Counted from the stretch's first letter, positions 8,585 to 17,681 are shown. The stretch is DNA of 56,616 nucleotides from Paracoccaceae bacterium (GCA_002708925.1 PAPN01000044.1:1-56616), one strand, 5' to 3'. Program-made: numbers and translations. Notes: a model not told the origin generated them from the sequence alone.

Positions 8585-9084
8585 TGACGCCCCCCGCCCC
8601 CCCCAAACCCGCTCAGGAACACGCGGTGGCCCTGTTTGGCTGGATGGAATATATCGGTCTGCCTCAGCTGGGGCTGGATCAGGTCAAGGCCAAGCTGGAC
8701 ACCGGCGCGCGCACCTCGGCGATCCATGCCGAAAACATCGAACTGTTCGACAAGGATGGCGTGGAATGGGTGCGGTTTCAGACCCTGCCGGACTGGGACA
8801 ATCCTCATGTCGGCTTTCGCTCGGTCGAGGCCCCGGTGGTTCATGTCCGTGAAATCAAAAACACCAGCGGCATCCCCGAGGAACGGCTGGTGGTCAAAAC
8901 CAAGGCCCGGTTCGGCAAGCGCCTCTGGATGATCGACGTCTCGCTGGCGGACAGAACAAACATGAGCTTTCCGATGATCATCGGACGCGCGGCGCTGAAA
9001 AACCACGCCGTCGCCGTCCACACCCGAAAGACATTCCTGGTCTCAAAGAGGCCCCCCTATTCAAGAGAAGAGGAACCCACATGA
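8584..9084 (+). CDS. RimB-like retropepsin-type aspartic protease (formerly 'ATP-dependent zinc protease')
   Basis: A 166-residue protein of the family often misnamed ATP-dependent zinc protease. [13 protein letters not shown] carries the DTG active-site triad with Asp39, as in retropepsins; IGRAALKN near residue 138 is the conserved second element. The start at 8584 overlaps the mgtE stop as TGATG; an in-frame ATG at 8572 is possible. It overlaps rimK by 4 nt (ATGA). In Pseudomonas a protease of this family (RimB) acts with RimK on polyglutamate tails, so a role in trimming glutamylated proteins is likely. Assignment to RimB is inferred from context. Confidence 0.82.
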   Translation: MTPPAPPKPAQEHAVALFGWMEYIGLPQLGLDQVKAKLDTGARTSAIHAENIELFDKDGVEWVRFQTLPDWDNPHVGFRSVEAPVVHVREIKNTSGIPEERLVVKTKARFGKRLWMIDVSLADRTNMSFPMIIGRAALKNHAVAVHTRKTFLVSKRPPYSREEEPT

Positions 9085-9986
9085 AAATCGCGATGCTGGC
9101 CCGGAACGCCAAACTCTACTCGCACCAGCGGCTGAAAGAAGCCGCCGAAGAACGCGGCCACGAGCTGCATATCATCGACACGCTGCGCTGCTATATGAAC
9201 ATCGCCTCGCGCCGCCCCGAAGTCTATTACAACGGCGAAAAGCTGAAGGGCTATGATGCGGTGATCCCGCGGATCGGGGCCTCGGTCACATTTTACGGCA
9301 CCGCCGTGCTGCGCCAGTTCGAAATGATGGGCGTCTACCCGCTGAACGAAAGCGTCGCCATCGGGCGCTCGCGCGATAAGCTGCGCTCGATGCAGCTGAT
9401 GGCGCGCGACGGGATCGGCCTGCCGGTCACCACCTTCGCCCATGATGCCAAACAGACCGAAGAGGTGCTGAAACTGGCCGGGGACGCGCCGCTGGTGATC
9501 AAACTGCTGGAGGGCACCCAGGGTCTGGGCGTCGTGCTGGCCGATACCAACCGTTCGGCCAAATCGGTATTCGAGGCCTTCCGCGCCACCAACACCAACA
9601 TCCTGATCCAGGAATTCATCAAAGAGGCCGGCGGCACCGACATCCGCGCCATCGTCGTGGGCGGTAAGGTGATCGCGGCGATGAAACGCACCGGCGCCGA
9701 GGGCGAATTCCGTTCGAACCTGCATCGTGGCGGCTCGGCCCAGGTGGTCAAGCTCAGCGCCGAAGAACGCGCCACCGCCGTGCGCGCGGCCAAGTCGATG
9801 GGTCTGAATGCCTGCGGCGTGGACATGCTGCGCGCCAACCACGGCCCCGTCATCATGGAGGTGAACTCTTCGCCCGGTCTGGAAGGCGTGGAAAAAGCCA
9901 CCGGGCTGGACATCGCGGGCAAGATGATCGAGTTCCTGGAAAAGAACTATGCAAAGGGCACAACCCGCACGAAAGGGCGCGGCTGA
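9081..9986 (+). CDS. rimK: RimK-type ATP-grasp L-glutamate ligase
   Basis: A 301-residue enzyme, the same length as E. coli RimK (300), which adds glutamates to the C-terminus of ribosomal protein S6. ATP-grasp signatures are visible: the N-terminal preATP-grasp region ([18 protein letters not shown]), [17 protein letters not shown] (ATP-binding loop), [19 protein letters not shown], and [15 protein letters not shown] (metal-binding Glu and Asn). The start overlaps the protease gene as ATGA and the stop overlaps the next gene as TGATG. The substrate here may be S6, another protein, or a small molecule; rpsF is not in the window. Confidence 0.9.
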   Translation: MKIAMLARNAKLYSHQRLKEAAEERGHELHIIDTLRCYMNIASRRPEVYYNGEKLKGYDAVIPRIGASVTFYGTAVLRQFEMMGVYPLNESVAIGRSRDKLRSMQLMARDGIGLPVTTFAHDAKQTEEVLKLAGDAPLVIKLLEGTQGLGVVLADTNRSAKSVFEAFRATNTNILIQEFIKEAGGTDIRAIVVGGKVIAAMKRTGAEGEFRSNLHRGGSAQVVKLSAEERATAVRAAKSMGLNACGVDMLRANHGPVIMEVNSSPGLEGVEKATGLDIAGKMIEFLEKNYAKGTTRTKGRG

Positions 9987-11029
9987 TGGCAAAGGTCAGC
10001 CCCTTTCGGATCGCCGGCGCAGAGATTGCGCCGGGAAGCCGCCGGACTGTGGATATTCCCGTCAGCGTTTTGTCCGATCACACGCCGATTTCGATGTCGG
10101 TGCATGTGGTGCATGGCAAAACGCCGGGCCCGGTGATGTTTATCAGCGGCGGAATCCACGGAGACGAGGTGATCGGGGTTGAAATCATCCGTCGCGTGCT
10201 GGCCTCGAAGCCGCTGAAAGCCTTGAAAGGCACGTTGCTGGCGGTGCCGATTGTGAATGCCTACGGTCTGATCAATCACTCTCGCTATCTGCCCGACCGG
10301 CGCGACCTGAACCGCTGTTTTCCGGGCAGTGAGACGGGCTCATTGGCGGCGCGGCTGGCCAATCGGTTCCTGACCGAGGTGGTGGCGTGCGCCGATATCG
10401 GGATTGACCTGCACTCGGCCGCGATTCACCGGACGAATTATCCTCAGGTGCGCATTTCCCCCGATGATACGGCGATGCAGGAACTGGCCGAGGTCTTCGG
10501 CGCGCCTGTCGTGATGAAATCCCCGCTGCGCGATGGCTCGCTGCGACATGCGGCACAGGAAATCGGCAAACCCGTTCTGCTGTTCGAAGGCGGAGAGGGG
10601 CTGCGCTTTGACGAATTCACCATCCGGGCGGGCGTGGCCGGGGTGCTGCGTGTGATGAACCATCAGGGGATGATCGCGCGCCGCGGTGTCGCAAAGCCCA
10701 AGGGATCGCCGCAGTTCTGCCCGTCCAGCAAATGGGTCCGCGCGCCGATGGGCGGGCTGCTGCGTATCTTCAAAGCGGACGGCGCGCTGGTTCGCAAAGG
10801 CGATCTGCTGGCCGCCGTATCTGACCCGTTCGGCGAGAAGGAAACGGAAATTCTTGCGCCTTTCTCGGGGATTATCGTGGGGCGTGCCGTCATGCCCATC
10901 GTCAACGAAGGCGATGCGGTTTTCCACATCGGGCGGGTCAAATCTATGTCCGAGGCAGAGGGCGCCGTCGAAGATCTGGAAAGCCAGCTGGAGGACGATC
11001 CAATGTTCGATGAGGATGAGATCATCTGA
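9986..11029 (+). CDS. AstE/AspA-like zinc deacylase (M14-type, succinylglutamate desuccinylase/aspartoacylase family)
   Basis: A 347-residue zinc hydrolase. GGIHGDE (His58 and Glu61) and DLHSAAIHR (His near 143) are the metal ligands of the AstE/AspA branch of the M14 carboxypeptidase clan, which cleave N-acyl amino acids. The C-terminal third is a beta-barrel (KWVRAPMGGLLRIFKADGAL ... ILAPFSGIIVG) typical of bacterial members. The last 25 residues are strongly acidic (VEDLESQLEDDPMFDEDEII). Translationally coupled to rimK by TGATG. Together with the retropepsin it could remove glutamates or process the product of RimK; this is inference from linkage. It is not astE of arginine catabolism, since no ast genes are nearby. 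Confidence 0.82.
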   Translation: MAKVSPFRIAGAEIAPGSRRTVDIPVSVLSDHTPISMSVHVVHGKTPGPVMFISGGIHGDEVIGVEIIRRVLASKPLKALKGTLLAVPIVNAYGLINHSRYLPDRRDLNRCFPGSETGSLAARLANRFLTEVVACADIGIDLHSAAIHRTNYPQVRISPDDTAMQELAEVFGAPVVMKSPLRDGSLRHAAQEIGKPVLLFEGGEGLRFDEFTIRAGVAGVLRVMNHQGMIARRGVAKPKGSPQFCPSSKWVRAPMGGLLRIFKADGALVRKGDLLAAVSDPFGEKETEILAPFSGIIVGRAVMPIVNEGDAVFHIGRVKSMSEAEGAVEDLESQLEDDPMFDEDEII

Positions 11030-11041
11030 CGGCGCGCCCCG

Positions 11042-11371
11042 TCAATGCGAGATCATCCAGGGCCGTTTGCTGGGGAAGCTCTTGGATCCGTCCGGGCGGT
11101 ACAGCGTTTTGGAGTTCTTCTTTTCCCCGCCTCCGCAACAGCCGCAGCCCGGCCCGTGCGCGGATCTGCGCGGGCTGTCGGCGCTGCGTTCGTTGGTTTC
11201 ATGCGCGTGGCGGCGGCCTGAATCCATGACGGACAGTTTGGGCGCGGTCATCATCACGCGCGGCGCGGGCAGCGCGCAAACCGGACAGGCGCAGGGCTCG
11301 GCGAATTTCGACATGGGCACCAGGGATTCGAACGGGCCGCAATCGTCGCACCAATATTCGTAAACGGGCAT
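11042..11371 (-). CDS. FmdB-type zinc ribbon protein
   Basis: A 109-residue small protein that begins MPVYEYWCDDCGPFE, the hallmark of FmdB zinc ribbons, with a second Cys pair CACPVC near residue 28. A low-complexity Cys/Gly cluster (HGPGCGCCGGGEKK) follows near residue 75. In Methylophilus the family is encoded with formamidase and was proposed as a regulator. Here it lies downstream of fmdA, on the same strand, after a hairpin. It converges with the rimK operon, 12 bp apart. Zinc binding is well supported; a regulatory role is only by analogy. Confidence 0.85.
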   Translation of the reverse strand: MPVYEYWCDDCGPFESLVPMSKFAEPCACPVCALPAPRVMMTAPKLSVMDSGRRHAHETNERSADSPRRSAHGPGCGCCGGGEKKNSKTLYRPDGSKSFPSKRPWMISH

Positions 11372-11393
11372 CAGAGTGTCCTTTGTTCAAAAT

Positions 11394-11416
11394 GGGGCGG
11401 CGACAACCGCCGCCCC
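11394..11416 (-). terminator. Hairpin between formamidase and fmdB genes
   Basis: A perfect 9-bp stem (GGGGCGGCG at 11394-11402 with its complement at 11408-11416) and 5-nt loop lies 8 bp past the fmdA stop. On the minus strand it is followed by ATTTTG. It probably ends or attenuates the urt-fmdA transcript ahead of fmdB. Confidence 0.65.
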
Positions 11417-11423
11417 GGTTGCC

Positions 11424-12656
11424 TTACAGATCAGGGGCCAGCGGGATGTCGATCGAGCCATCCAGGAACTTGGTCGGACCATCCGGGTTGGGCATCATGC
11501 CGTCGAATTCAAAGATGTCCGTGGGCAGCCACAGCGTGGCACAGGCGTTCGGAATATCCACCACGCCCGAGATATGCCCCTGCACCGGAGCCGTGCCCAA
11601 AATCGCATAGGCCTGCGCGCCGGAATAGCCGAATTTCTTCAGATACTCGATCGCGTTCAGACAGGCCTGACGATAGGCAATGTGGACGTCCAGATAGTGC
11701 TGCTCGCCAGCCTCATCGACGCTGATGCCTTCGAAGATCAGATAGTCATCGTATTTCGGCGTGATCGGCGAGGGTTTGAAAATCGGGTTTTTCACACCGT
11801 ATTTGGACATGCCTTCCTTGATCAGGCTGACCTTCAGGTGCAGCCAGCCGGCCATTTCGATGGCCCCGCAGAAGGTGATCTCGCCATCGCCCTGGCTGAA
11901 GTGCAGATCCCCCATCGAAAGGCCCGCGCCATCCACGTAAACCGGGAAGTAAATCTTCGAGCCGCGGCTCAAGTCCTTGATGTCACAGTTGCCGCCATGT
12001 TCGCGCGGCGGCACGGTGCGCGCGCCCTCGGCGGCGGCGGCATCGCGTTCTTCGCCCTTCATCGCGCCCATATGCGCGCTTTGGGTGTTGGGCAGCGCTG
12101 CCAGAGGCGGCGTGCGGTCCGGGTTGGTGTTGAACAGCGCGGTTTCGCGTTCATTCCACATGTCCAGCATCTTGCGATCGGGCAAACAGCCGATCAGACC
12201 GGGGTGGATCAGGCCGGCATATTTCACGCCAGGCACGTGGCGCGATTTGGTGAACATGCCTTCGAAATCCCAGATGGATTTCTGCGCCTCGGGGAAATGC
12301 TCGGTCAGGAAACCGCCGCCGTTTTGCTTGGAAAAGAAGCCGTTAAAGCCCCACTGGCTTTCTTCCTTGGCGCCGATGTCCAGAATTTCCACCACCAGCA
12401 GGTCGCCCGGCTCGGCCCCTTTGACGCCGATGGGGCCGGACAGATAGTGCACCTGCTCCAGCTCTACATCGCGCACGTCGCTGGCGTCGTCGTCATTCTT
12501 GATCTGCCCGCCGGTCCAGTCATAGGTCTCGATCTTGAAGTCATCGCCAGGTTCGACCCAGACGTTGATCGGGATGTCGGGGTGCCACCTGTTGTGTACG
12601 TTTTCATTGGTGTGGGGGCTTTCGCTCAGGTCCACCGAAATCAGCGTATCTGCCAT
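11424..12656 (-). CDS. fmdA: Formamidase (acetamidase/formamidase family)
   Basis: A 410-residue cytosolic amidohydrolase that splits formamide to formate and ammonia. Length and sequence fit the FmdA family throughout, including VEPGDDFKIETYDWTGGQIK, YLSGPIGVKGAEPGDLLVV, REHGGNCDIKDLSRGSKIYF, MGDLHFSQGDGEITFCGA and QAYAILGTAPVQGHISGVVD near the C-terminus. It is last in the urtABCDE-fmdA series, 20 bp after urtE, so the transporter probably brings in short-chain amides as well as, or in place of, urea. No urease genes are in the window. Confidence 0.92.
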   Translation of the reverse strand: MADTLISVDLSESPHTNENVHNRWHPDIPINVWVEPGDDFKIETYDWTGGQIKNDDDASDVRDVELEQVHYLSGPIGVKGAEPGDLLVVEILDIGAKEESQWGFNGFFSKQNGGGFLTEHFPEAQKSIWDFEGMFTKSRHVPGVKYAGLIHPGLIGCLPDRKMLDMWNERETALFNTNPDRTPPLAALPNTQSAHMGAMKGEERDAAAAEGARTVPPREHGGNCDIKDLSRGSKIYFPVYVDGAGLSMGDLHFSQGDGEITFCGAIEMAGWLHLKVSLIKEGMSKYGVKNPIFKPSPITPKYDDYLIFEGISVDEAGEQHYLDVHIAYRQACLNAIEYLKKFGYSGAQAYAILGTAPVQGHISGVVDIPNACATLWLPTDIFEFDGMMPNPDGPTKFLDGSIDIPLAPDL

Positions 12657-12676
12657 GTTACTGTCCTTTCTTTGAT

Positions 12677-13366
12677 TTAAACGGAGAGGAATTTCGAGAC
12701 CTTGGCCTCGTCGATGCCGTCGCGCGGGCTGTCGTGCACAAATTCGCCATTCTCGATCACCATGACCCGGTCCGCGACGTCCAGAGCAAAGCTAAGCACC
12801 TGTTCTGAAACGATGATCGACAGGCCCTTCTGATCGCGGATCTTGCGCAGGGTGCGGGCCATTTCACGGATGATCGAGGGCTGGATGCCTTCTGTCGGCT
12901 CATCCAGCAGCAGCACCTTGGGGTTGCTGGCCAGCGCGCGGGCAATCGCCAGCTGCTGCTGCTGACCGCCCGACAGGTTCCCCCCGCGGCGCGATTTCAT
13001 TTCCAGCAGCACGGGGAACAGCTCGTAAATGTCATCAGGCACCTTTTTGCTGCCCGTCACCGTCAGCCCCGTTTCCACGTTCTCCTGCACCGTCATGGCC
13101 GAGAAAATCATCCGCCCCTGCGGCACATAGGCGATGCCCCTGGCGACGCGTTGGTGCGATTTCAGCCCCGTCACCGCGTCCGTCCCCACCGACACGGCCC
13201 CCGATTTTTCCGGCACGATGCCCATCAGGGTTTTCATCAGCGTGGTTTTGCCCATGCCGTTGCGCCCCATGATGGCGACGATTTCACCGGGCCTGACCTT
13301 CAGATCCAGCCCGTGCAGCACCTCGGATTCGCCATAGGCCGCGCGCAGATCGGTTACATCCAGCAT
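12677..13366 (-). CDS. urtE: Urea/amide ABC transporter ATP-binding protein UrtE
   Basis: A 229-residue ATPase of the LivF branch. Walker A is GRNGMGKTT, the signature is LSGGQQQQLAIARAL, and Walker B is VLLLDEPTEGIQPS. The start at 13366 (MLDVTDLRAAYGESEVLHG) follows an AAGGAG site; the open frame extends further upstream only as a shadow of urtD. It pairs with UrtD to drive uptake through UrtBC. GIQP after Walker B is a common feature of UrtE proteins. Confidence 0.92.
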   Translation of the reverse strand: MLDVTDLRAAYGESEVLHGLDLKVRPGEIVAIMGRNGMGKTTLMKTLMGIVPEKSGAVSVGTDAVTGLKSHQRVARGIAYVPQGRMIFSAMTVQENVETGLTVTGSKKVPDDIYELFPVLLEMKSRRGGNLSGGQQQQLAIARALASNPKVLLLDEPTEGIQPSIIREMARTLRKIRDQKGLSIIVSEQVLSFALDVADRVMVIENGEFVHDSPRDGIDEAKVSKFLSV

Positions 13367-13377
13367 GTGTTCTCTCC

Positions 13378-14127
13378 TTAGTGGCCCAGATAGACTTCGA
13401 TGACTTTGGGATCGTTCTGCACCCGCTCCATCGAGCCCTCGGACAGGGTTTTGCCCTGGTGCAGGACGGTGACGCGGGTGGCGATATCCTCGACAAAGCC
13501 CATGTCGTGTTCGATCACGATGACCGAGCGGTCCTTGATGATGCGGTTCAGCAGCTCGGCGGTTTTCTTGCGCTCGGCGACGGACATGCCGGCGACCGGC
13601 TCGTCCAGCATCAGCAGCTCGGGGTCCTGGATCAGCAGCATCCCGATTTCCAGCCACTGTTTCTGGCCGTGGCTCAGATAGGCGGCTTTTTCGTCCAACT
13701 GATCGTCCAGGAAAATCGTCTTTGCGATTTCTTTGATGCGGGTTTTCACCGGGTCATCGCGGCGAAACGTCAGCGCCCCGAACACACCGTGCCCCTTGGG
13801 ATAGCTGAGTTCCAGATTTTCAAACACGGTCAGGTCTTCGTAGACCGAGGGCGTCTGGAATTTGCGCCCCACCCCGGCGTGGACGATCTGATCTTCGCGC
13901 ATGTTCAGCAGCTCGTGCCCCTTGAAATTAACTGAGCCCGAGGTCGCCTTTGTCCGGCCGCAGATCAGATCCAGCACCGTGGTTTTGCCCGCCCCGTTGG
14001 GGCCGATGATCACCCGGCATTCATTGGGTTCGACGTAAAAGCTCAGGTCGTTGACCGCCTTGAACCCGTCGAAGGATACCGTCAGCCCTTCGACCGTCAG
14101 CACGAAATTTGGATTATTCACAGACAT
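13378..14127 (-). CDS. urtD: Urea/amide ABC transporter ATP-binding protein UrtD
   Basis: A 249-residue ATPase of the LivG branch. Walker A is GPNGAGKTTVLD, the signature region is LSHGQKQWLEIGMLL (the LSHGQKQ form is typical of UrtD), and Walker B is LLMLDEPVAGMSVAER. GVGRKFQTPSVYEDLTVFEN is the family's Q-loop region. It starts 11 bp after urtC with an AAGGAGGCCGTAA ribosome site. Works as a heterodimer with UrtE. Confidence 0.93.
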   Translation of the reverse strand: MSVNNPNFVLTVEGLTVSFDGFKAVNDLSFYVEPNECRVIIGPNGAGKTTVLDLICGRTKATSGSVNFKGHELLNMREDQIVHAGVGRKFQTPSVYEDLTVFENLELSYPKGHGVFGALTFRRDDPVKTRIKEIAKTIFLDDQLDEKAAYLSHGQKQWLEIGMLLIQDPELLMLDEPVAGMSVAERKKTAELLNRIIKDRSVIVIEHDMGFVEDIATRVTVLHQGKTLSEGSMERVQNDPKVIEVYLGH

Positions 14128-14138
14128 TTACGGCCTCC

Positions 14139-15269
14139 TTATTCGGCGGGAGTGTTGGCGCTGCCGGGCAGATCACCGCCCGAGGTTTTCTTGAACAGCT
14201 TGGAGATGCGCGGCGCGACGTAATCGGCGTAGATACCGGCCAGACCGTTGGGGAAAATCATCACAACCGCGATGAACAGCCCGCCCAGGCCCAGCAGCCA
14301 CAGCTCGGGGAAGCTTTCGGAAAAAGTGGTTTTCGCCCAGTTCACCAAAAGCGCACCATAGACCGCGCCCAGGATCGAAATCCGCCCGCCAACCGCGCAG
14401 AAAATCACCATCTCGATCGAGGGCACGATCCCCACCAGCGTGGGCGACATAAAGCCCACCTGAAGGGTGAACATCGCCCCGCCGATGCCAGCGAAGGCGG
14501 CCCCTAGACAGAAGACAAAGATCTTGAAATTCGCGACGTTGTAGCCGGAAAAGCGCACGCGGTCCTCTTGGTCGCGCATGGCAATCAGCAGCCGGCCCAG
14601 CTTGGATTTGCGCACAAATTGCGCGGCCAGCAGGACCACGAACAGCAGCGCTCCGTTGACGAAATACAGGATTTCCTTGGCCTCGTCCGTGCGGATGTCC
14701 CAGCCCAGCAGAGTGCGCAGGTCGGTGATGCCGTTGACGCCCCCGGTATAGCCCTGCTGACCGATGATCAGGATGGTCAGGATCGCGGCGAAGGCCTGGG
14801 TGATGATGGCGAAATACACGCCCCCCACACGCCGGGTGAACATGGCCACCCCGATGATGAAGGCAAAGATCACCGGCACCATGACCACGGCCAACAGGGC
14901 AAAGGCCAAGCTGTTGAACGGTTGCCACCAAGACGGCAGCGCGGTCAGCTGGTTCCAGTCCATGAAGTCGGGAATGCCGGGCGTGGATTGGATCGCAGTG
15001 TTTTCAGGCGTCGAGGCTTCGAGCTTGAGGAACATCGCCATGCAATAGCCCCCCAGCCCGAAAAACACGCCCTGCCCCAGGCTGAGGATCCCTCCAGCCC
15101 CCCAGCACAGCACCAGCCCGATGGCGACAAAGGCATAGGTCAGATACTTGCCAAACAGGTTCAGGCGAAAGGTATCCAGCGCGACGGGCAAGACAACAAA
15201 GATGACGACGGCGAGGACGGCAAAGCCAATCAGCTCGGAACGGGAAAGAAAGCGGTTGGACGTTTCCAT
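14139..15269 (-). CDS. urtC: Urea/amide ABC transporter permease UrtC
   Basis: A 376-residue inner-membrane permease of the LivM type with about ten hydrophobic segments. Family features are AFVAIGLVLCWGAGGILSLG near residue 45 and RDQEDRVRFSGYNVANFKIF, the coupling-helix region that contacts the ATPases. A short hydrophilic insert (about residues 85-110, STPENTAIQSTPGIPDFMDW) is usual in UrtC. The start follows GGAGGCCGCA. It lies 12 bp after urtB. Confidence 0.92.
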   Translation of the reverse strand: METSNRFLSRSELIGFAVLAVVIFVVLPVALDTFRLNLFGKYLTYAFVAIGLVLCWGAGGILSLGQGVFFGLGGYCMAMFLKLEASTPENTAIQSTPGIPDFMDWNQLTALPSWWQPFNSLAFALLAVVMVPVIFAFIIGVAMFTRRVGGVYFAIITQAFAAILTILIIGQQGYTGGVNGITDLRTLLGWDIRTDEAKEILYFVNGALLFVVLLAAQFVRKSKLGRLLIAMRDQEDRVRFSGYNVANFKIFVFCLGAAFAGIGGAMFTLQVGFMSPTLVGIVPSIEMVIFCAVGGRISILGAVYGALLVNWAKTTFSESFPELWLLGLGGLFIAVVMIFPNGLAGIYADYVAPRISKLFKKTSGGDLPGSANTPAE

Positions 15270-15281
15270 TGCGGCCTCCGG

Positions 15282-16208
15282 TTATTTGCGCAGTTTCATG
15301 GCGAACAGGCCTTGCGGGCGGATCATCAGGATGCCCACAACGGTCAGCAGCGTCAGAACCTTGGCCATCGAGCCGGACAGGAAGAACTCCATGATCGACT
15401 GGGCCTGGCTGATCGAAAACGCGCTGGCGATGGTGCCCAGCAGGCTGGCGGCGCCGCCGAAGACGACCACAAGGAACGTATCCACGATATAAAGCTGCCC
15501 CGCCGTCGGGCCGGTGGAGCCGATCATCGTAAAGGCCGAGCCAGCCACCCCCGCCACACCGCAGCCGATGCCAAAGGTCAGACGGTCCGTCCATTCGGTA
15601 TTGATGCCCACAGCGCCCGCCATCACGCGGTTCTGGTTGATCGCGCGCACCTGACGGCCCCAGGTGGATTTGAACATCAGGATATAGACCGCCGCCGAGA
15701 TGCTGACGGCCAGCACCATCACGAAAATCCCGTTGATCGGCACCTCGATCAGGTCGGTCAGCGGCAATGAGCCCATCATCCAGTCGGGAATGGTCACGCC
15801 GACCTCGCGCGCGCCAAAGACGCTGCGGTACACCTGTTGCAGGATAAGGCTCAGGCCCCAGGTGGCCAGCAACGTATCCAGCGGGCGTTTATACAGATGC
15901 CGGATCAGCGCCCATTCGACGAATAACCCCAAGGCCCCGGACGCAATGAACGCCAGGATCATCGCCACAAAGAAATAGGCGCTGAACAGCGCCGGCATGT
16001 AGGTCGAAAACAGGTTCGACATCAAATAGGTGACATAGGCGCCCAGGATCATGAACTCGCCATGGGCCATGTTGATCACGCCCATCTGGCCAAAAATGAT
16101 CGCCAGTCCCAGCGCCATAAGGACAAAGACGGAAAAGAGGATAAGCCCCGCGAAACCTTGCATGGCAAAGATCGCGCCCAGCTCGCTCATCGAGTAGTCG
16201 GAAAACAT
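15282..16208 (-). CDS. urtB: Urea/amide ABC transporter permease UrtB
   Basis: A 308-residue inner-membrane permease of the LivH type. The N-terminal region reads GLAIIFGQMGVINMAHGEFM, the conserved LivH/UrtB segment. A coupling loop with RAINQNRVMAGAVGINTEWT is present near residue 190. It lacks the long periplasmic N-terminal extension of some cyanobacterial UrtB proteins, as expected for the proteobacterial form. It follows urtA after 89 bp that include a stem-loop. Confidence 0.92.
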   Translation of the reverse strand: MFSDYSMSELGAIFAMQGFAGLILFSVFVLMALGLAIIFGQMGVINMAHGEFMILGAYVTYLMSNLFSTYMPALFSAYFFVAMILAFIASGALGLFVEWALIRHLYKRPLDTLLATWGLSLILQQVYRSVFGAREVGVTIPDWMMGSLPLTDLIEVPINGIFVMVLAVSISAAVYILMFKSTWGRQVRAINQNRVMAGAVGINTEWTDRLTFGIGCGVAGVAGSAFTMIGSTGPTAGQLYIVDTFLVVVFGGAASLLGTIASAFSISQAQSIMEFFLSGSMAKVLTLLTVVGILMIRPQGLFAMKLRK

Positions 16209-16250
16209 CTGTTTCGCTCCTGTGGCCAGTCAGTGGATGTCATGAAAAGA

Positions 16251-16280
16251 GGTGGCCCGCCTGTCGCGAGCCGGGCCACC
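16251..16280 (-). promoter_or_regulatory. Intercistronic stem-loop between urtA and urtB
   Basis: GGTGGCCCG (16251-16259) and CGGGCCACC (16272-16280) form a 9-bp perfect stem with a 12-nt loop just after the urtA stop. There is no T-run on the minus strand side, so it more likely attenuates or protects the urtA message, giving more binding protein than permease. Confidence 0.6.
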
Positions 16281-16297
16281 CAAGGGAGGATGACGAC

Positions 16298-17572
16298 TTA
16301 CTGGTAACCCTCGGGGAAGGGATCGGGCTCGACCAGATCGGCGGTTTCGAACACCACTTCGTACTGGCCGTCCGGCTTGGCCAGACCGACGCGGGTCTTG
16401 GACCACAGGGGATGGTTTTCATGCACTTTGACATAGCCTTCGGGGGCCGAGGTCAGCTCGATACCCGGGGTGGCGGCGCGCACCTTATCCACGTCGAAGC
16501 TGCCGGCCTTTTCAACAGCGGCTTTCCACAGCCACGGGCCCAGATAGGCGGCCTGGGTCACGTCGCCGATCACCATGTCCTCGCCCCACATCTCTTTGAA
16601 GGCTTTGACGAATTCCATGTTGTTGTCGTTGGTCAGCGACTGGAAATACTTCATGCAGGCATAGGCGCCATCGATGTTTTCGCCGCCAATGCCGCGGATC
16701 TCGTCCTCGGTCACGGAAATGGTCAGGACCAGCGGTTTTTCCTTGGTCATGTCGATGCCAGCGGCCTTCAGCTGCTTGTAGAACGCCACGTTCGAGCCCC
16801 CCACGACGATCGCATAGATCACGTCGGGTTTCTTCAGGCGGATCTTGTTGATGACCGAGTTGAACTGGGTGTGACCCAGCGGATAATATTCCTCGCCCAC
16901 GACCTTGGCGCCGTCTAGGAAGTTCTCGATATGCTTGCGCGCAATCTTGTTCGAGGTCCGCGGCCAGATGTAATCCGAGCCCAGCAGATAGAAGGTTTTC
17001 GCGCCTTTTTCCTTGGACACCCAATCCAGGCCAGCGATGATCTGCTGCGTGGCTTCTTGGCCGGTGTAGATCACGTTGGGCGACTGCTCCAGACCTTCAT
17101 AGAAGGTGGGATAGTAGAGGAAGCCGTTATACTGCTCGAACACCGGCAGAACCGCCTTGCGGCTGGCCGAGGTCCAGCAGCCCATGACCGAGGCGACCTT
17201 GTCATTCACCAGCAGCTTCTTGGCTTTTTCCGCGAAGGTCGGCCAATCGGATGCGCCGTCTTCCTGGATGTATTCGATCTTGCGGCCCAGAATACCGCCC
17301 TGGGCGTTGATCTGTTCAATTGCCAGTTTTTCCGCCTGAACGGACCCGGTTTCCGAAATCGCCATGGTGCCGGTGATCGAGTGCAGAATACCGATGGTCA
17401 CGGTGTCATCGGTGACAGCCAGACCGGTGGTGTTGACGGCGGACGTGGGATAGTCAGCAGCCATCAGATGCTTGGGTGCGAACAGGGATGCAGTCAGTGC
17501 TGCCGCCCCACCTGCAAGAACGCTGCGGCGGCTGACGCCGGACGAGAGTTCATTGAGTTTTTTCTTGGACAT
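16298..17572 (-). CDS. urtA: Urea/amide ABC transporter substrate-binding protein UrtA
   Basis: A 424-residue periplasmic binding protein of the Leu/Ile/Val-like (type I) fold. Its N-terminus MSKKKLNELSSGVSRRSVLA holds a twin-arginine motif (SRRSVLA), so Tat export is likely, with cleavage near MAA (about residue 38). The domain begins TVTIGILHSITGTMAISETG, close to UrtA/FmdD/AmiC proteins. The start at 17572 follows GGAGGCGAT; the open frame upstream adds 19 residues without a better site. First gene of the operon. Ligand may be urea or short amides, given the linked formamidase. Confidence 0.92.
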   Translation of the reverse strand: MSKKKLNELSSGVSRRSVLAGGAAALTASLFAPKHLMAADYPTSAVNTTGLAVTDDTVTIGILHSITGTMAISETGSVQAEKLAIEQINAQGGILGRKIEYIQEDGASDWPTFAEKAKKLLVNDKVASVMGCWTSASRKAVLPVFEQYNGFLYYPTFYEGLEQSPNVIYTGQEATQQIIAGLDWVSKEKGAKTFYLLGSDYIWPRTSNKIARKHIENFLDGAKVVGEEYYPLGHTQFNSVINKIRLKKPDVIYAIVVGGSNVAFYKQLKAAGIDMTKEKPLVLTISVTEDEIRGIGGENIDGAYACMKYFQSLTNDNNMEFVKAFKEMWGEDMVIGDVTQAAYLGPWLWKAAVEKAGSFDVDKVRAATPGIELTSAPEGYVKVHENHPLWSKTRVGLAKPDGQYEVVFETADLVEPDPFPEGYQ

Positions 17573-17663
17573 ATCGCCTCCTGAAACTTTGCGAGAAGTG
17601 ACCCTGGGCGATTTGCTTTCCGCCCTCACCTCGTCAGGTTTGCGGAAAATGCTGCGGTGCAGT

Positions 17664-17681
17664 ATACGTCAAATAACGTAT
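17664..17681. promoter_or_regulatory. Palindrome upstream of urtA
   Basis: ATACGT (17664-17669), CAAATA, ACGTAT (17676-17681) is a perfect 6-6-6 inverted repeat between urtA and the divergent sensor kinase. A TATACT hexamer on the minus strand (17666-17661) overlaps its edge. It is a good candidate site for the linked LuxR-type regulator; binding is inferred only. Confidence 0.5.
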
